Assembly: GCF_006094435.1 (NCBI RefSeq)
Contig: NZ_CP034783.1
Span: forward strand, 3,623,001 to 3,687,000
Origin: Pseudomonas sp. MPC6
Lineage (GTDB): Bacteria > Pseudomonadota > Gammaproteobacteria > Pseudomonadales > Pseudomonadaceae
Reading direction: 5' to 3'
Length of the DNA: 64,000 nt
Under the pieces are notes generated by a model, which saw nothing but the letters and a program-made list of their open reading frames with translations, was not told where the DNA came from and searched no databases. Every line of letters starts with the position of its first letter. Positions within the stretch are counted from its first letter, which is position 1. Below are positions 28,303 through 36,793 of this stretch, in pieces. Both the position numbers and the translations under genes were made by a program.

Positions 28303-28319
28303 GCTAATCCCTTAGTACC
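28303..28319. promoter_or_regulatory. ped-motif inverted repeat upstream of pedH
   Basis: GCTAATCCCTTAGTACC (pedH orientation GGTACTAAGGGATTAGC), about 106 bp before the pedH ATG. It shares spacing and half-site bases with the repeats at 31642, 36701, 40667 and 46251, and is the most divergent of the five. Likely regulator-binding site by position. Confidence 0.5.
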
Positions 28320-28365
28320 GGGTCGCAGGGCATGAACACCGGATTTTGCGATCAACACCGCCCCC

Positions 28366-28468
28366 TGTAGGAGCGAGCTTGCTCGCGAAGAACCTGAGAG
28401 CGCCGCATTCCTCCAGCCAACCCTCGTCATCGTTGACCTCCTTCGCTGGCAAGCCAGCTCCTACAGGG
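28366..28468. repeat. Paired REP elements of two subtypes
   Basis: TGTAGGAGCGAGCTTGCTCGCGAAG then an inverted unit of the other subtype CTTCGCTGGCAAGCCAGCTCCTACAG, about 50 bp apart, following the metallohydrolase stop on the minus strand. Confidence 0.88.
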
Positions 28469-28480
28469 GGCCGGTGTTGG

Positions 28481-29419
28481 TCATTTGATTGCGGCGGAAT
28501 CGACTCGGGTCATCTGCGTGCGTTCATAGCGTGAATACAGATGACTGACACTGCGGATCAGTTCATAGCGGCTCAGGCTGATCCCGGCAAACCGTTCGGG
28601 AATCGGGCTGCGGATCATCTCCGCCATGTCGCTGCCATTGGCCGCGCCATCGCGCATCAGTTGATCGAGCCAGGTGAGGTAGTCGCGCATTTGCTCGAAC
28701 GGCTTTGCATCCGTGGCCACCGGGCCATGCCCCGGCACGATCAGCGTCCAGGGCAAGCCTTGCAGGGTCGCAATGTCCGCCAGCCATACCGCCAGCCCCG
28801 GACTGTTGGGCGTGGTCAGCGCCCGTTGGTAAAACACCAGATCCCCGGCAAACAGCACGCCGGTTTTCCGGTCGAGAATAGCCAGATCCGCGCCGGTGTG
28901 CCCACCCAGGCTCAGCAGGCGCAAATCGTGATTCCCAAAACTCGATAGGCCAGGCGTCAGCGCCTGAGTGGGCAACACCACCTCGGTGCCGCGCATCCAG
29001 TCGCCCACCAGTCGATACATATTCTCGGCCATCGCATCGCCCTGCTGCCGCAACAGCTCGGTGGTGCCGGCCAACGCGCCGATCGGCACGTCGCCGAAGG
29101 CCTGGTTGCCCAGCACATGGTCGGGATGATGATGGGTCAGCAGCACCTGGATCACCGGTTTATCGGTGATCGCGGCAATGGCCTTGCGCATCGCTTCGCC
29201 ATAACGCTTCGATGGCCCGGTATCGATCACCACCACCCCGGTTTCGGTGACGATGAACGCGGTGTTGACGATGTTGCCGCCGTTGGCCTTGGCGAAATTG
29301 TCGGTGCTGCCTTCGAGCAGCCAGGTGTCTTCGGCAATCTGCCGGGGCTTGAGTGAGTAGTCGAGGTCGGCCAGGGCCGGCAGGCTCAGGCTCATGAACA
29401 ACAGCAACATCCAGCGCAT
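28481..29419 (-). CDS. Quinoprotein-associated zinc metallo-hydrolase (MBL fold)
   Basis: 312 aa with signal peptide (WMLLLFMSLSLPALA) and a metallo-beta-lactamase fold: THHHPDHVLGN (HxHxDH), SLGGHTGADLAI, FAGDLVF and PGHGPVATD supply the metal ligands. Matches the 'quinoprotein relay system zinc metallohydrolase' family that lies beside pedH/pedE-type genes in Pseudomonas. Periplasmic. Substrate unknown in the literature I recall; maintenance of the quinoprotein electron relay is only inferred from constant linkage. Confidence 0.88.
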   Translation of the reverse strand: MRWMLLLFMSLSLPALADLDYSLKPRQIAEDTWLLEGSTDNFAKANGGNIVNTAFIVTETGVVVIDTGPSKRYGEAMRKAIAAITDKPVIQVLLTHHHPDHVLGNQAFGDVPIGALAGTTELLRQQGDAMAENMYRLVGDWMRGTEVVLPTQALTPGLSSFGNHDLRLLSLGGHTGADLAILDRKTGVLFAGDLVFYQRALTTPNSPGLAVWLADIATLQGLPWTLIVPGHGPVATDAKPFEQMRDYLTWLDQLMRDGAANGSDMAEMIRSPIPERFAGISLSRYELIRSVSHLYSRYERTQMTRVDSAAIK

Positions 29420-29434
29420 GACGCGCTCCTTGGG

Positions 29435-30196
29435 TCAGGGTATGGCCGCATCGAATTGATTGCCGCTGTTGTCGCGCAGCAACAGGCGCGTCTGCCCTGC
29501 CCCTTCGATATCAAAGGCCAGGTTGGGGTTTTCGCTGACGGCGGGAAACAGCTCAAGACGGGCCAGCAACTGGTCGTTGCGGTCGCGCAGTTCGGCATGG
29601 TTGATGAAGAACTCCGGGATGCCGCTGACCATGCCATTGTCCATCGGGTGCGCCACTTGCAAGCGCAAACGACTGAATTCGCCGCGGGGATAACGCCCGC
29701 CGAGCACTTCGCCGATGTGCTCCTCCCAGCCCGGCTGGGTGCGCACCACGCTTGGCGCCGTGCACCCGCCGCCCGCGGCATCGATCAGGGTCGAGCCGAC
29801 ATGCCACAGTCCATCACGGGTCAGCACCGCCGCGCGCAGGGGTGTGGCTTGCTCGATACGGATGCGCAGCGACAGCCACGGCAGCACCCGGTCCAGCGGT
29901 TGGAAATCGACGATTTTCGGCAACGGATTAAGCTCGGCCCAGGCGAGGATTTTCACCACCTCGCCCTTGAAGGCCCTGGCGTCGATCTCCAGCGGCACTT
30001 GCCGGGCGTCTTCAGCGAACGGCGGCGCGAGCAGCTTGACCCGCTCATCGAACACGAACGGCGCATCACCGAGCATCTGCTTGTGATAGAAGGCCCACAT
30101 CACCGAGGGCACCGGGTCCTTGCCCGGGTCGATGGCCACCGCGTGCGCGGCCATCGGCAGCCAGCAGGCCAGCAGACAACTCGCTCGCCAGTTCAC
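29435..30196 (-). CDS. Quinoprotein-associated SoxYZ-like carrier protein
   Basis: 253 aa, signal peptide ending MAAHA. The N-terminal half resembles SoxY with a Cys in DAAGGGCTAPSV, the position equivalent to the SoxY carrier cysteine; the C-terminal half resembles SoxZ (HPMDNGMVSGIPEFFINHAE). A fused SoxYZ protein is known only as a conserved neighbour of PQQ alcohol dehydrogenases; what it carries is not known. Start overlaps the stop of the upstream pedG-like gene by 4 bp. Confidence 0.85.
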   Translation of the reverse strand: MNWRASCLLACWLPMAAHAVAIDPGKDPVPSVMWAFYHKQMLGDAPFVFDERVKLLAPPFAEDARQVPLEIDARAFKGEVVKILAWAELNPLPKIVDFQPLDRVLPWLSLRIRIEQATPLRAAVLTRDGLWHVGSTLIDAAGGGCTAPSVVRTQPGWEEHIGEVLGGRYPRGEFSRLRLQVAHPMDNGMVSGIPEFFINHAELRDRNDQLLARLELFPAVSENPNLAFDIEGAGQTRLLLRDNSGNQFDAAIP

Positions 30197-31071
30197 TGCT
30201 GATACATCTCGGGTACGTCATAGCGCAGGCCGTAATGGCCATAAATGGCGTTGACCGAGCCGTCGCGAATCAACGCCTCCAGCGCCTCTTCCACGGCATA
30301 GGCCAACTGCCGGTTGCTTTCATGCACCGCCATGCCGATCTCCCAGAGTTGCTTGCCCATGTTCGGGTAGGCGTTTTCCGCCAGTGCCACTTGCGGGTCC
30401 GCCGCCAGGTGAACCTGCCAGTCGATCTCGCCGCGCATGGCCATCACCGCGTCGACTTCACCGGCCTTCATGGCCGCGAACGCCTGGGACACGCCAGGGT
30501 AATGATGAGTCTTGCCGGCGAGCATGCCGCTGAACACTGAAGTCAGGTAGAACGACGGCACGCTGTCGACCTCGACGCCGATCGGGTGGTGCTCGAACAC
30601 CGCGACGCTGCCGACCTTGTCCAGGCGGCGGCGGTCGAAGGCGACTTGCCAATGTTCGTTCTGGTACGGCCCGAACATCACCACATGGCCGTTTTCCAGC
30701 TCGCCCAATTCGTTGCGTTTACGCGCGTAGTCCTGGTCATAAGGCACCCGCATCATCAGGTCGGCCAGTTGCAGGTCGTGCAACTGGCTGGCCCGCCAGA
30801 TGTAATCGCGCAGGTCGTCGTCGAGCTTCTCGCCGGCCGGCGCCCAGATCAGTGCCAGGCGCACGCCAAGCGCCTTGGCCAAGGCCTGGGCAAGTTCGAC
30901 GTCGACACCCCGTGGCTGGCCGGCGTCTTCGAAACTGTAGGGGGCGAAGTCCTTGTAGACCGCCACTTTCAGCTCCCCGGCGGAGATCATTTCGTCATAG
31001 GTGCGGACCTGCGCCTGCGCCACCTGGCAGCACAGCAACACAGCGCTGATCAACACAGCGAGCAGGCGCAT
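30193..31071 (-). CDS. pedG: Quinoprotein-associated periplasmic solute-binding protein (PedG-like)
   Basis: 292 aa, signal peptide (LLAVLISAVLLCCQVAQA), SBP family 3-like lobes: ELKVAVYKDFAPYSFED, GVDVELAQALAKALGV, and GEVDAVMAMRGEIDWQV. No ABC permease of the matching import type is nearby. Such orphan binding proteins accompany PQQ dehydrogenases (ExaA/XoxJ-like genes); XoxJ-type homologues are proposed to help activate the dehydrogenase. Operon order cytochrome c, binding protein, SoxYZ-like, metallohydrolase. Confidence 0.87.
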   Translation of the reverse strand: MRLLAVLISAVLLCCQVAQAQVRTYDEMISAGELKVAVYKDFAPYSFEDAGQPRGVDVELAQALAKALGVRLALIWAPAGEKLDDDLRDYIWRASQLHDLQLADLMMRVPYDQDYARKRNELGELENGHVVMFGPYQNEHWQVAFDRRRLDKVGSVAVFEHHPIGVEVDSVPSFYLTSVFSGMLAGKTHHYPGVSQAFAAMKAGEVDAVMAMRGEIDWQVHLAADPQVALAENAYPNMGKQLWEIGMAVHESNRQLAYAVEEALEALIRDGSVNAIYGHYGLRYDVPEMYQQ

Positions 31072-31074
31072 GGG

Positions 31075-31536
31075 TCATTCCTCGACGTGGACGCTATCCA
31101 GGTACGTGCGCACCGCCCACAAGGCTTCCTGGCTCAGGTAGTCGGCCATCTTCGGCATGTACACCCGGCCATCGCGCACGGCGCCGTGGCGGACCCGCTC
31201 GACGAACCATTCATCACCGGCCTCAGCGACATCGAGCATGCGCAAATCGGGGGCAATGCCACCGGACTTGGCTTCCAGGCCATGACACGCCGCGCAGTTC
31301 TGGTTGTAGGCGGACGAACCGATTTCCACGGCTTTATCATGTTCCGGTGAGGTGCGGTAAGGGTTCACCGACGCCCATCCATCGGCATCGACCGGCACCC
31401 CGGCGTCCTTGATCGGGGTCAGGCCCGGCGTGGCGATGGCCTGCGGTACCACGTTGCCGTGGGCCCAGACGGAACCTGCGCTGATAAAACCGGCCAGCAG
31501 TCCGGCAACAAGCAAGGCGTTGCGTTTTGTTGTCAT
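31075..31536 (-). CDS. pedF: Periplasmic cytochrome c (PedF/ExaB-like)
   Basis: 153 aa with signal peptide ([18 protein letters not shown]), one haem-binding motif CAACH, and an axial Met in [11 protein letters not shown]. It is the expected one-electron acceptor of the quinoprotein alcohol dehydrogenases, passing electrons towards a terminal oxidase. Divergent from pedE with a shared 254-bp control region containing a ped-motif repeat. Confidence 0.92.
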   Translation of the reverse strand: MTTKRNALLVAGLLAGFISAGSVWAHGNVVPQAIATPGLTPIKDAGVPVDADGWASVNPYRTSPEHDKAVEIGSSAYNQNCAACHGLEAKSGGIAPDLRMLDVAEAGDEWFVERVRHGAVRDGRVYMPKMADYLSQEALWAVRTYLDSVHVEE

Positions 31537-31641
31537 TGTTATGCCCTCGAGATTGCACGCAAAACCTCTTTGAAGAGGCTATGGCACCCATCTTAAGAAC
31601 GGCTTCGCGCCAGCCCCATGCTGCTTTGGTGTCCGCCACCC

Positions 31642-31660
31642 GGTACCTTGGTAGTAGGGC
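31642..31660. promoter_or_regulatory. ped-motif inverted repeat between pedF and pedE
   Basis: GGTACCTTGGTAGTAGGGC; its complement contains TACTACCAAGGTACC. It lies about 106 bp from the pedF start and 131 bp from the pedE start in the divergent promoter region, so one site may serve both. Twelve of fifteen core bases agree with the repeat at 36701. Confidence 0.6.
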
Positions 31661-31790
31661 TTGTGGCGCACGCCCAAATCAGGTGCCCCATGGGAAGTTT
31701 TCCCGGCACCAGCGGGACTTTTTCCGTATCCGGCGACCCGCCCGGCGCACCACCCTGTGCAGGCCAAAACCTCCACTGGGAACTGCAACC

Positions 31791-33683
31791 ATGACAATAA
31801 GATCGCTACCCGCCCTTTCCCCGCTGACCCTTGCCTTGCAGGCATTTTTGCTGGTGGGCACTTTGTCCCTGGGCGCTGCCAGCTACGCCGCAACCGCCCC
31901 TGCGACCCCCACTCGCAACGTGACCTGGGAAGACATCGCCAACGATCACCTGACTACCAAGGACGTGCTGCAATATGGCATGGGCACCAATGCCCAGCGC
32001 TGGAGCCCGCTGGCCCAGGTCAACGACAAGAACGTGTTCAAGCTGACCCCGGCCTGGTCCTACTCGTTCGGCGATGAGAAGCAGCGCGGCCAGGAATCCC
32101 AGGCCATCGTCAGCGACGGCGTGGTGTACGTCACCGGTTCCTATTCCCGGGTTTTTGCCCTGGACGCCAAGACCGGCAAGCGCCTGTGGACCTACAACCA
32201 TCGCCTGCCGGACAACATTCGCCCGTGCTGCGACGTGGTCAATCGCGGTGCCGCCATTTATGGCGACAAGATCTATTTCGGCACCCTCGACGCGCGGCTG
32301 GTCGCCCTCGACAAGAACACCGGCAAAGTGGTGTGGAACAAGAAGTTCGGCGACCACGCCGCCGGCTACACCATGACCGGCGCCCCGGTGCTGATCAAGG
32401 ACAAGACCAGCGGCAAGGTGCTGCTGATCCATGGCAGCTCCGGCGACGAGTTCGGGGTGGTCGGGCAGCTCTTTGCGCGCGATCCGGACACCGGTGAAGA
32501 AGTCTGGATGCGGCCCTTTGTCGAAGGGCACATGGGCCGCTTGAACGGCAAGGACAGCACCACCACCGGTGACGTCAAGGCGCCGTCCTGGCCGGATGAC
32601 CCGACCACCGAAACCGGCAAGGTCGAAGCCTGGAGCCATGGCGGCGGTGCCCCTTGGCAGAGCGCCAGTTTCGATCCGGAAAGCAACACCATCATCGTCG
32701 GCGCCGGCAACCCCGGCCCTTGGAATACCTGGGCCCGTACTTCCAAGGACGGCAATCCGCACGACTACGACAGCCTCTACACCTCCGGCCAGGTCGGCGT
32801 CGACCCGAGCAGTGGCGAGGTGAAGTGGTTCTACCAGCACACGCCGAACGACGCCTGGGATTTCTCCGGCAACAACGAACTGGTGCTGTTCGACTACAAG
32901 GACAAGGACGGCAAGACGGTCAAGGCCACCGGCCATGCCGACCGCAACGGCTTCTTCTACGTGGTCGATCGCAACAACGGCAAATTGCAGAACGCCTTCC
33001 CCTTCGTCGACAACATCACCTGGGCCAGCCACATCGACCTCAAGACCGGCAAACCGGTGGAGAATCCGGGCCAGCGTCCGGCCAAACCGTTGCCGGGCGA
33101 AACCAAGGGCAAATCCGTGGAAGTGTCGCCGCCGTTCCTCGGCGGCAAGAACTGGAACCCGATGGCGTACAGCCAGGACACCGGGCTGTTCTACATTCCC
33201 GGCAATCATTGGAAAGAGGAGTACTGGACCGAGGAAGTCAACTACAAGAAAGGATCGGCCTACCTGGGCATGGGTTTTCGCATCAAGCGCATGTACGACG
33301 ATCACGTCGGCAGCCTGCGGGCGATGAACCCGACCACGGGCAAAGTGGTCTGGGAGCACAAGGAAGCGCTGCCACTGTGGGCCGGGGTACTCGCGACCAA
33401 GGGCAACCTGGTGTTCACCGGCACCGGCGACGGTTTCCTCAAGGCCTTCGACGCGAAAACCGGTGCTGAGCTGTGGAAGTTCCAGACCGGCAGCGGCATC
33501 GTCTCGCCGCCGATCACTTGGGAACAGGATGGCGAACAGTACGTCGGCGTGACCGTCGGTTACGGCGGCGCGGTGCCGTTGTGGGGTGGTGACATGGCCG
33601 AACTGACCAAGCCGGTGGCTCAGGGCGGGTCGTTCTGGGTGTTCAAGATTCCGAGTTGGGATAACCAGACCGCGAAACGTTGA
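31791..33683 (+). CDS. pedE: PQQ ethanol dehydrogenase, calcium-type (PedE/ExaA)
   Basis: 630 aa from ATG 31791, with a signal peptide ending ASYA; the frame upstream is non-coding leader. Adjacent cysteines C146-C147 (NIRPCCDV) form the ring disulfide; propeller W-motifs are regular. Catalytic Asp is D357 in AWDFSG and residue 359 is Ser, so the extra lanthanide Asp seen in pedH is absent and calcium is predicted. It oxidises primary alcohols in the periplasm, donating to the divergent cytochrome c. Its best-known homologue is P. aeruginosa ExaA. Confidence 0.96.
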   Translation: MTIRSLPALSPLTLALQAFLLVGTLSLGAASYAATAPATPTRNVTWEDIANDHLTTKDVLQYGMGTNAQRWSPLAQVNDKNVFKLTPAWSYSFGDEKQRGQESQAIVSDGVVYVTGSYSRVFALDAKTGKRLWTYNHRLPDNIRPCCDVVNRGAAIYGDKIYFGTLDARLVALDKNTGKVVWNKKFGDHAAGYTMTGAPVLIKDKTSGKVLLIHGSSGDEFGVVGQLFARDPDTGEEVWMRPFVEGHMGRLNGKDSTTTGDVKAPSWPDDPTTETGKVEAWSHGGGAPWQSASFDPESNTIIVGAGNPGPWNTWARTSKDGNPHDYDSLYTSGQVGVDPSSGEVKWFYQHTPNDAWDFSGNNELVLFDYKDKDGKTVKATGHADRNGFFYVVDRNNGKLQNAFPFVDNITWASHIDLKTGKPVENPGQRPAKPLPGETKGKSVEVSPPFLGGKNWNPMAYSQDTGLFYIPGNHWKEEYWTEEVNYKKGSAYLGMGFRIKRMYDDHVGSLRAMNPTTGKVVWEHKEALPLWAGVLATKGNLVFTGTGDGFLKAFDAKTGAELWKFQTGSGIVSPPITWEQDGEQYVGVTVGYGGAVPLWGGDMAELTKPVAQGGSFWVFKIPSWDNQTAKR

Positions 33684-33695
33684 ACCCCCCTTCGC

Positions 33696-33786
33696 TGTAG
33701 GAGCCAGGCTTGCCGGCGAACGGGACGCCGCGGTGTATCTGTTGCACCGCGTTACCGTTCTTCGCCGGCAAGCCTGGCTCCTACAG
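33696..33786. repeat. Paired, inverted REP elements
   Basis: CTGTAGGAGCCAGGCTTGCCGGCGAA and its inverse about 38 bp apart, between pedE and the pentapeptide gene. Confidence 0.9.
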
Positions 33787-33819
33787 CGAAAGCGCCCACC
33801 CACACGACGAGAACCCACC

Positions 33820-34470
33820 ATGAAATACTTGCCTCTTGTGCTTTTGCTGACCACCCTCCCGGCATTCGCCGACGACGCCGGCGAAGACACCCCGCTGGTC
33901 ATCAACGGCTGCACCATCGCCGACCACAGCCAATGCCCCGGCGCCAATCTCAAAGGCGCCAACCTGAGCAATCAGGACCTGCGCAACATGAACCTCAGTG
34001 GCGCCGACCTGCGCGGTGCCGACCTGCGTCACGCCCGCCTCGACCTTGCCAACCTTGAAAAAGCCCAACTGCAGGGCGCCAACCTGACCCGCGCCAGCCT
34101 GCAACAAAGCAACCTGCGCCTGGCCGATTTCAGCGGTGCGACGCTGATGGCGATTCAAGGCTGGGGGATGTTTGCCCAGGGTGCGCAATTCCAGGACGCC
34201 AACCTCAGTGGCGCCTACCTGCAATTCGCCCGCCTCTCCGGGGCTAAATTGCACAACGCCGATTTGCGGGCGGCGGATCTGGAAATGACCTGGTTGAGCA
34301 AGGCCGATCTCAAGGGCGCCAACCTCGGCGATGCCAACCTGCAGGAAGCCAAGTTCGGTGAGAGCAATCTGCAGCAGGCCAACCTCAGCGGCTCGCGCCA
34401 GCATTATGCGAATTTCCAGGATGCGAATATGGAGGGGTGTACGGGGTGCCCGACGACCTGGAACAAGTGA
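33820..34470 (+). CDS. Secreted pentapeptide-repeat protein of the ped cluster
   Basis: 216 aa from ATG 33820: signal peptide (LPLVLLLTTLPAFA), a short Cys-containing leader (NGCTIADHSQCPG), then about thirty A(D/N)LXX pentapeptide repeats forming a right-handed beta-helix (LKGANLSNQDLRNMNLSGAD style), ending in EGCTGCPTTW with a second Cys pair. Periplasmic structural or scaffold protein; homologues follow pedE in P. putida. No enzymatic motif. Its four cysteines suggest disulfide caps at both ends. Confidence 0.88.
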   Translation: MKYLPLVLLLTTLPAFADDAGEDTPLVINGCTIADHSQCPGANLKGANLSNQDLRNMNLSGADLRGADLRHARLDLANLEKAQLQGANLTRASLQQSNLRLADFSGATLMAIQGWGMFAQGAQFQDANLSGAYLQFARLSGAKLHNADLRAADLEMTWLSKADLKGANLGDANLQEAKFGESNLQQANLSGSRQHYANFQDANMEGCTGCPTTWNK

Positions 34471-34490
34471 GCCAGGGCAAAATGCATTCA

Positions 34491-34591
34491 TGTAGGAGCT
34501 GGCTTGCCAGCGATGAACCTGAGAACGCCACGGGTTGTCAGGTTACCCGCGTTATCGTTGGCGACCATCGCGAGCAAGCTCGCTCCTACAG
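34491..34591. repeat. Paired REP elements overlapping the pedR2 3' end
   Basis: Forward unit TGTAGGAGCTGGCTTGCCAGCGATG and inverted unit CATCGCGAGCAAGCTCGCTCCTACAG. The right unit (from 34552) is also translated as the last residues of the response regulator on the minus strand. Confidence 0.88.
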
Positions 34592-35253
34592 GGTCTTGCG
34601 GTGGATTGATTGAATAAATTCGCCACCCGCACCACCCCCATATCAATCCCCAGATGCACCAGCTCGGCATGGGAGGTCACCTGCAATTTGCTCTTGAGCA
34701 ACGTCAGGTGGTTTGAAACCGTCTTGCTGCTGATGCTCAACTGCTCGGCAATCACCCGCGCTGGCGTCCCCTTGGCGAGCATCACGAAAATCTCCAGTTC
34801 GCGCTGGGTCATGCTCTGCAACCGCGGATCACTGGCGTCCTGTTGCGGATGACAGGCCAGTTGGGTGGCCAGGGGCTGTTCGATATAGGCATGGCCCGCG
34901 AGGATGCGGCGCACGGCCTCGATCAGCACTTCGGGCGCCGAATTTTTCGTCAGGTAACCCGAAGCCCCCGCATCCAGCGCCTGACGCACCAGCGGCAACT
35001 CATCGTGCATGCTGAAAAACAGCACCCGCAATTGCGGCAGGCGCTGACGCAATCGGCGGGTGGTCTCCAGGCCACTGATCCCCGGCAAGCCGAAATCCAT
35101 GATCACCAGGTTCGGCACGGCCTCTTGAACCCGCGTCAGCGCTTCTTCACCGGTGGCCGCCTCACGCACCTCCATCGCTGGCAGCAGCGCCCGCAACAGA
35201 CTGGCATAGCCCTGACGGACCACCGCATGGTCATCGACCAGCAAAATATTCAT
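34552..35253 (-). CDS. pedR2: NarL-type response regulator (PedR2/EraR/ExaE-like)
   Basis: 233 aa from ATG 35253. Receiver with D53 in LVIMDFGLPG, acidic VDDH pair and Lys in YLTKNSAP; a LuxR-type HTH near the C-terminus (LTQRELEIF-like MTQRELEIFVMLAKGTPARVIAEQLSISSKTVSNHL). ATG overlaps the kinase stop by 4 bp. In P. putida the homologous pair switches between PedE and PedH in response to lanthanides; in P. aeruginosa it activates exaA. The final ~14 residues (RPCRSELARDGRQR) are encoded by a REP, an apparently acquired tail. Confidence 0.92.
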   Translation of the reverse strand: MNILLVDDHAVVRQGYASLLRALLPAMEVREAATGEEALTRVQEAVPNLVIMDFGLPGISGLETTRRLRQRLPQLRVLFFSMHDELPLVRQALDAGASGYLTKNSAPEVLIEAVRRILAGHAYIEQPLATQLACHPQQDASDPRLQSMTQRELEIFVMLAKGTPARVIAEQLSISSKTVSNHLTLLKSKLQVTSHAELVHLGIDMGVVRVANLFNQSTARPCRSELARDGRQR

Positions 35254-36512
35254 GACGCCTCCAAAGGCATGCTCAAGGCCAGTGCCCAACCGGCACCGGG
35301 ATGGCTGATGATCCGCAGCTCGCCGCCCAGGCTGCGGGCGCGCTCGAACATCGAATACAGACCGACGCCCGGCCGCTGGGGCTGTTGTGCGCCGCAACCG
35401 TTGTCGCGAATCAGCAAGCGCAAATGCCCGCCGCGATGTTGCAGGCGCACCCGCACCTGGCTGGCGCCGGCATGACGGGCGATGTTGGTCAGCGCCTCCT
35501 GCAACAGGCGGTAGAGATGGGTCTTGTCCGGCCCGGACAACGGCGGCAAGTGTGGGCTGACACGCAACTGGCAATCGATCCCCTGCCGCCCTTTCCATTG
35601 CTCCACCAGCAAGCCGAACGCTTCGGCCAGGGGCAGGTGCTGCAACACCACCGGATAGAGGTCGTGCACCAGCGCCCGAAAGCCCTGTTGCAGGTGTTCG
35701 CAATTGTGCTCAAGCTCGCGCACCGTGCGCTCCACCACCACCGGTTGATCCGCCACCAGTCGCAACAGACAGGCCTGGGCGCGAATGCCTGCCAGGTATT
35801 GACCGAGGTCATCGTGCAGGGTTTGCGCCAGATGAGTGCGTTCCTGCTCCTGTACCGCCAGCAAGGTCCGGGTCAGTCGGGTGTTGTCGACACGCGCCTG
35901 CTCCAGCGCCTGGGTCATGCGGTTGAAATGCCGCGCCAGTTGCCGCGCCTCGGGCATGCCTTCGGCGCGTAAACGCACGTTCAGTCGGCCTGCGGACACC
36001 TGTTGCAACGCCCGCAGCAAGTCGTCGAGCAGCCCCATGCCCCGGCGCACGGCCCAGCGAATGGTCAACAGACTCAACACCAATGCCAGCCCGCACAGGC
36101 TCAGCAGTTGTTGCAGCGAGTCCCAGACTTCATCGATTTCATCCCGTGGATCGACGCCGATCTGCACCCGCCGCCCATCCTGCAAATCCAGCACCCGCGG
36201 ACTGTGGCGAGCCTCGGCAAACAACAGGCGTCCAAGCCAGGCATCAAGTCCATCCTGCACCGGCAATCGTGCCTGTTCGCCGGCTTCCAGCCAACGCACC
36301 CGCACATGACGCAAGCTGCCGGTCAGCCTTGGCTGCAGGCTGGCGGGATCGCGCTCGGCGGTTTCGCTCAAGTATTCCACCACCGCTTCGGCCGATTGCA
36401 ACTCACGCTCCACGTCCGCCAGCGCCTGGTGCACCAGCAAGCCCATGCACGCCAGGGTCACCAGGGCGAAAAATCCGCACACCCACAGGTTGATCCGCCA
36501 CAGGGCCGACAC
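35250..36512 (-). CDS. pedS2: Membrane sensor histidine kinase (PedS2/EraS/ExaD-like)
   Basis: 420 aa from GTG 36512, two nt after the stop of a small upstream ORF; the only in-frame ATG is far upstream in the leader. Two membrane segments (about residues 9-30 and 137-155) flank a ~105-residue periplasmic domain rich in acidic residues (DPRDEIDEVWD). HAMP follows, then HisKA_3 H-box QTLHDDLGQYLAGIR, EALTNIARHAGA and GVGLYSMFERA. Partner of PedR2. In P. putida the homologue senses lanthanides in the periplasm; same role here is inferred from synteny. Confidence 0.88.
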   Translation of the reverse strand: MSALWRINLWVCGFFALVTLACMGLLVHQALADVERELQSAEAVVEYLSETAERDPASLQPRLTGSLRHVRVRWLEAGEQARLPVQDGLDAWLGRLLFAEARHSPRVLDLQDGRRVQIGVDPRDEIDEVWDSLQQLLSLCGLALVLSLLTIRWAVRRGMGLLDDLLRALQQVSAGRLNVRLRAEGMPEARQLARHFNRMTQALEQARVDNTRLTRTLLAVQEQERTHLAQTLHDDLGQYLAGIRAQACLLRLVADQPVVVERTVRELEHNCEHLQQGFRALVHDLYPVVLQHLPLAEAFGLLVEQWKGRQGIDCQLRVSPHLPPLSGPDKTHLYRLLQEALTNIARHAGASQVRVRLQHRGGHLRLLIRDNGCGAQQPQRPGVGLYSMFERARSLGGELRIISHPGAGWALALSMPLEAS

Positions 36513-36514
36513 GC

Positions 36515-36637
36515 CTAGCGCCCCGGCGCCGCGGGCGTCACCAGCAACGGTGCCGGGCGCGGGCCGTGAAGCTTGTCGACACCGATCAGGGTGAGAATCA
36601 GCAGCAACGGCAAAAGCAGCGCTTTGAGAATTCGCAT
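36515..36637 (-). CDS. Small 40-aa hydrophobic protein upstream of the pedS2 kinase
   Basis: ATG 36637 has GGGAGG 9 nt upstream. The product begins MRILKALLLPLLLILTLIGV, a single membrane-spanning or signal segment, then a short proline-rich tail (GPRPAP..TPAAPGR). Its TAG is two nt before the kinase GTG, an arrangement typical of translational coupling. A ped-motif repeat lies 64-81 bp upstream. No family is recognised; it could be a real microprotein interacting with the kinase or a leader ORF that controls kinase translation. Confidence 0.65.
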   Translation of the reverse strand: MRILKALLLPLLLILTLIGVDKLHGPRPAPLLVTPAAPGR

Positions 36638-36700
36638 GATCGATCGCCTCCCAGGTGATGGCCGTTGTTGCCATGCTAAAACCGCGCCGCCCGGGGCGAG

Positions 36701-36718
36701 TTACTACCTTGGTACTGG
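36701..36718. promoter_or_regulatory. ped-motif inverted repeat in divergent promoter
   Basis: TTACTACCTTGGTACTGG, with a second GGTACT at 36725-36730. It is 64 bp from the small-ORF/pedS2 start on one side and 76 bp from the binding-protein gene on the other, suiting bidirectional control. Confidence 0.6.
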
Positions 36719-36793
36719 CTGACTGGTACTTTCTGCATATTTCATCCCCGTCCCAGGGTTCCTATGCTGGCGCTACCTGTAAAGGAGTGCCCT

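Noticed and set aside
31806..33971. 721-codon open frame on the minus strand
   Set aside because: Complement of pedE, an artefact of high-GC codon use; no ribosome site or recognisable domain.
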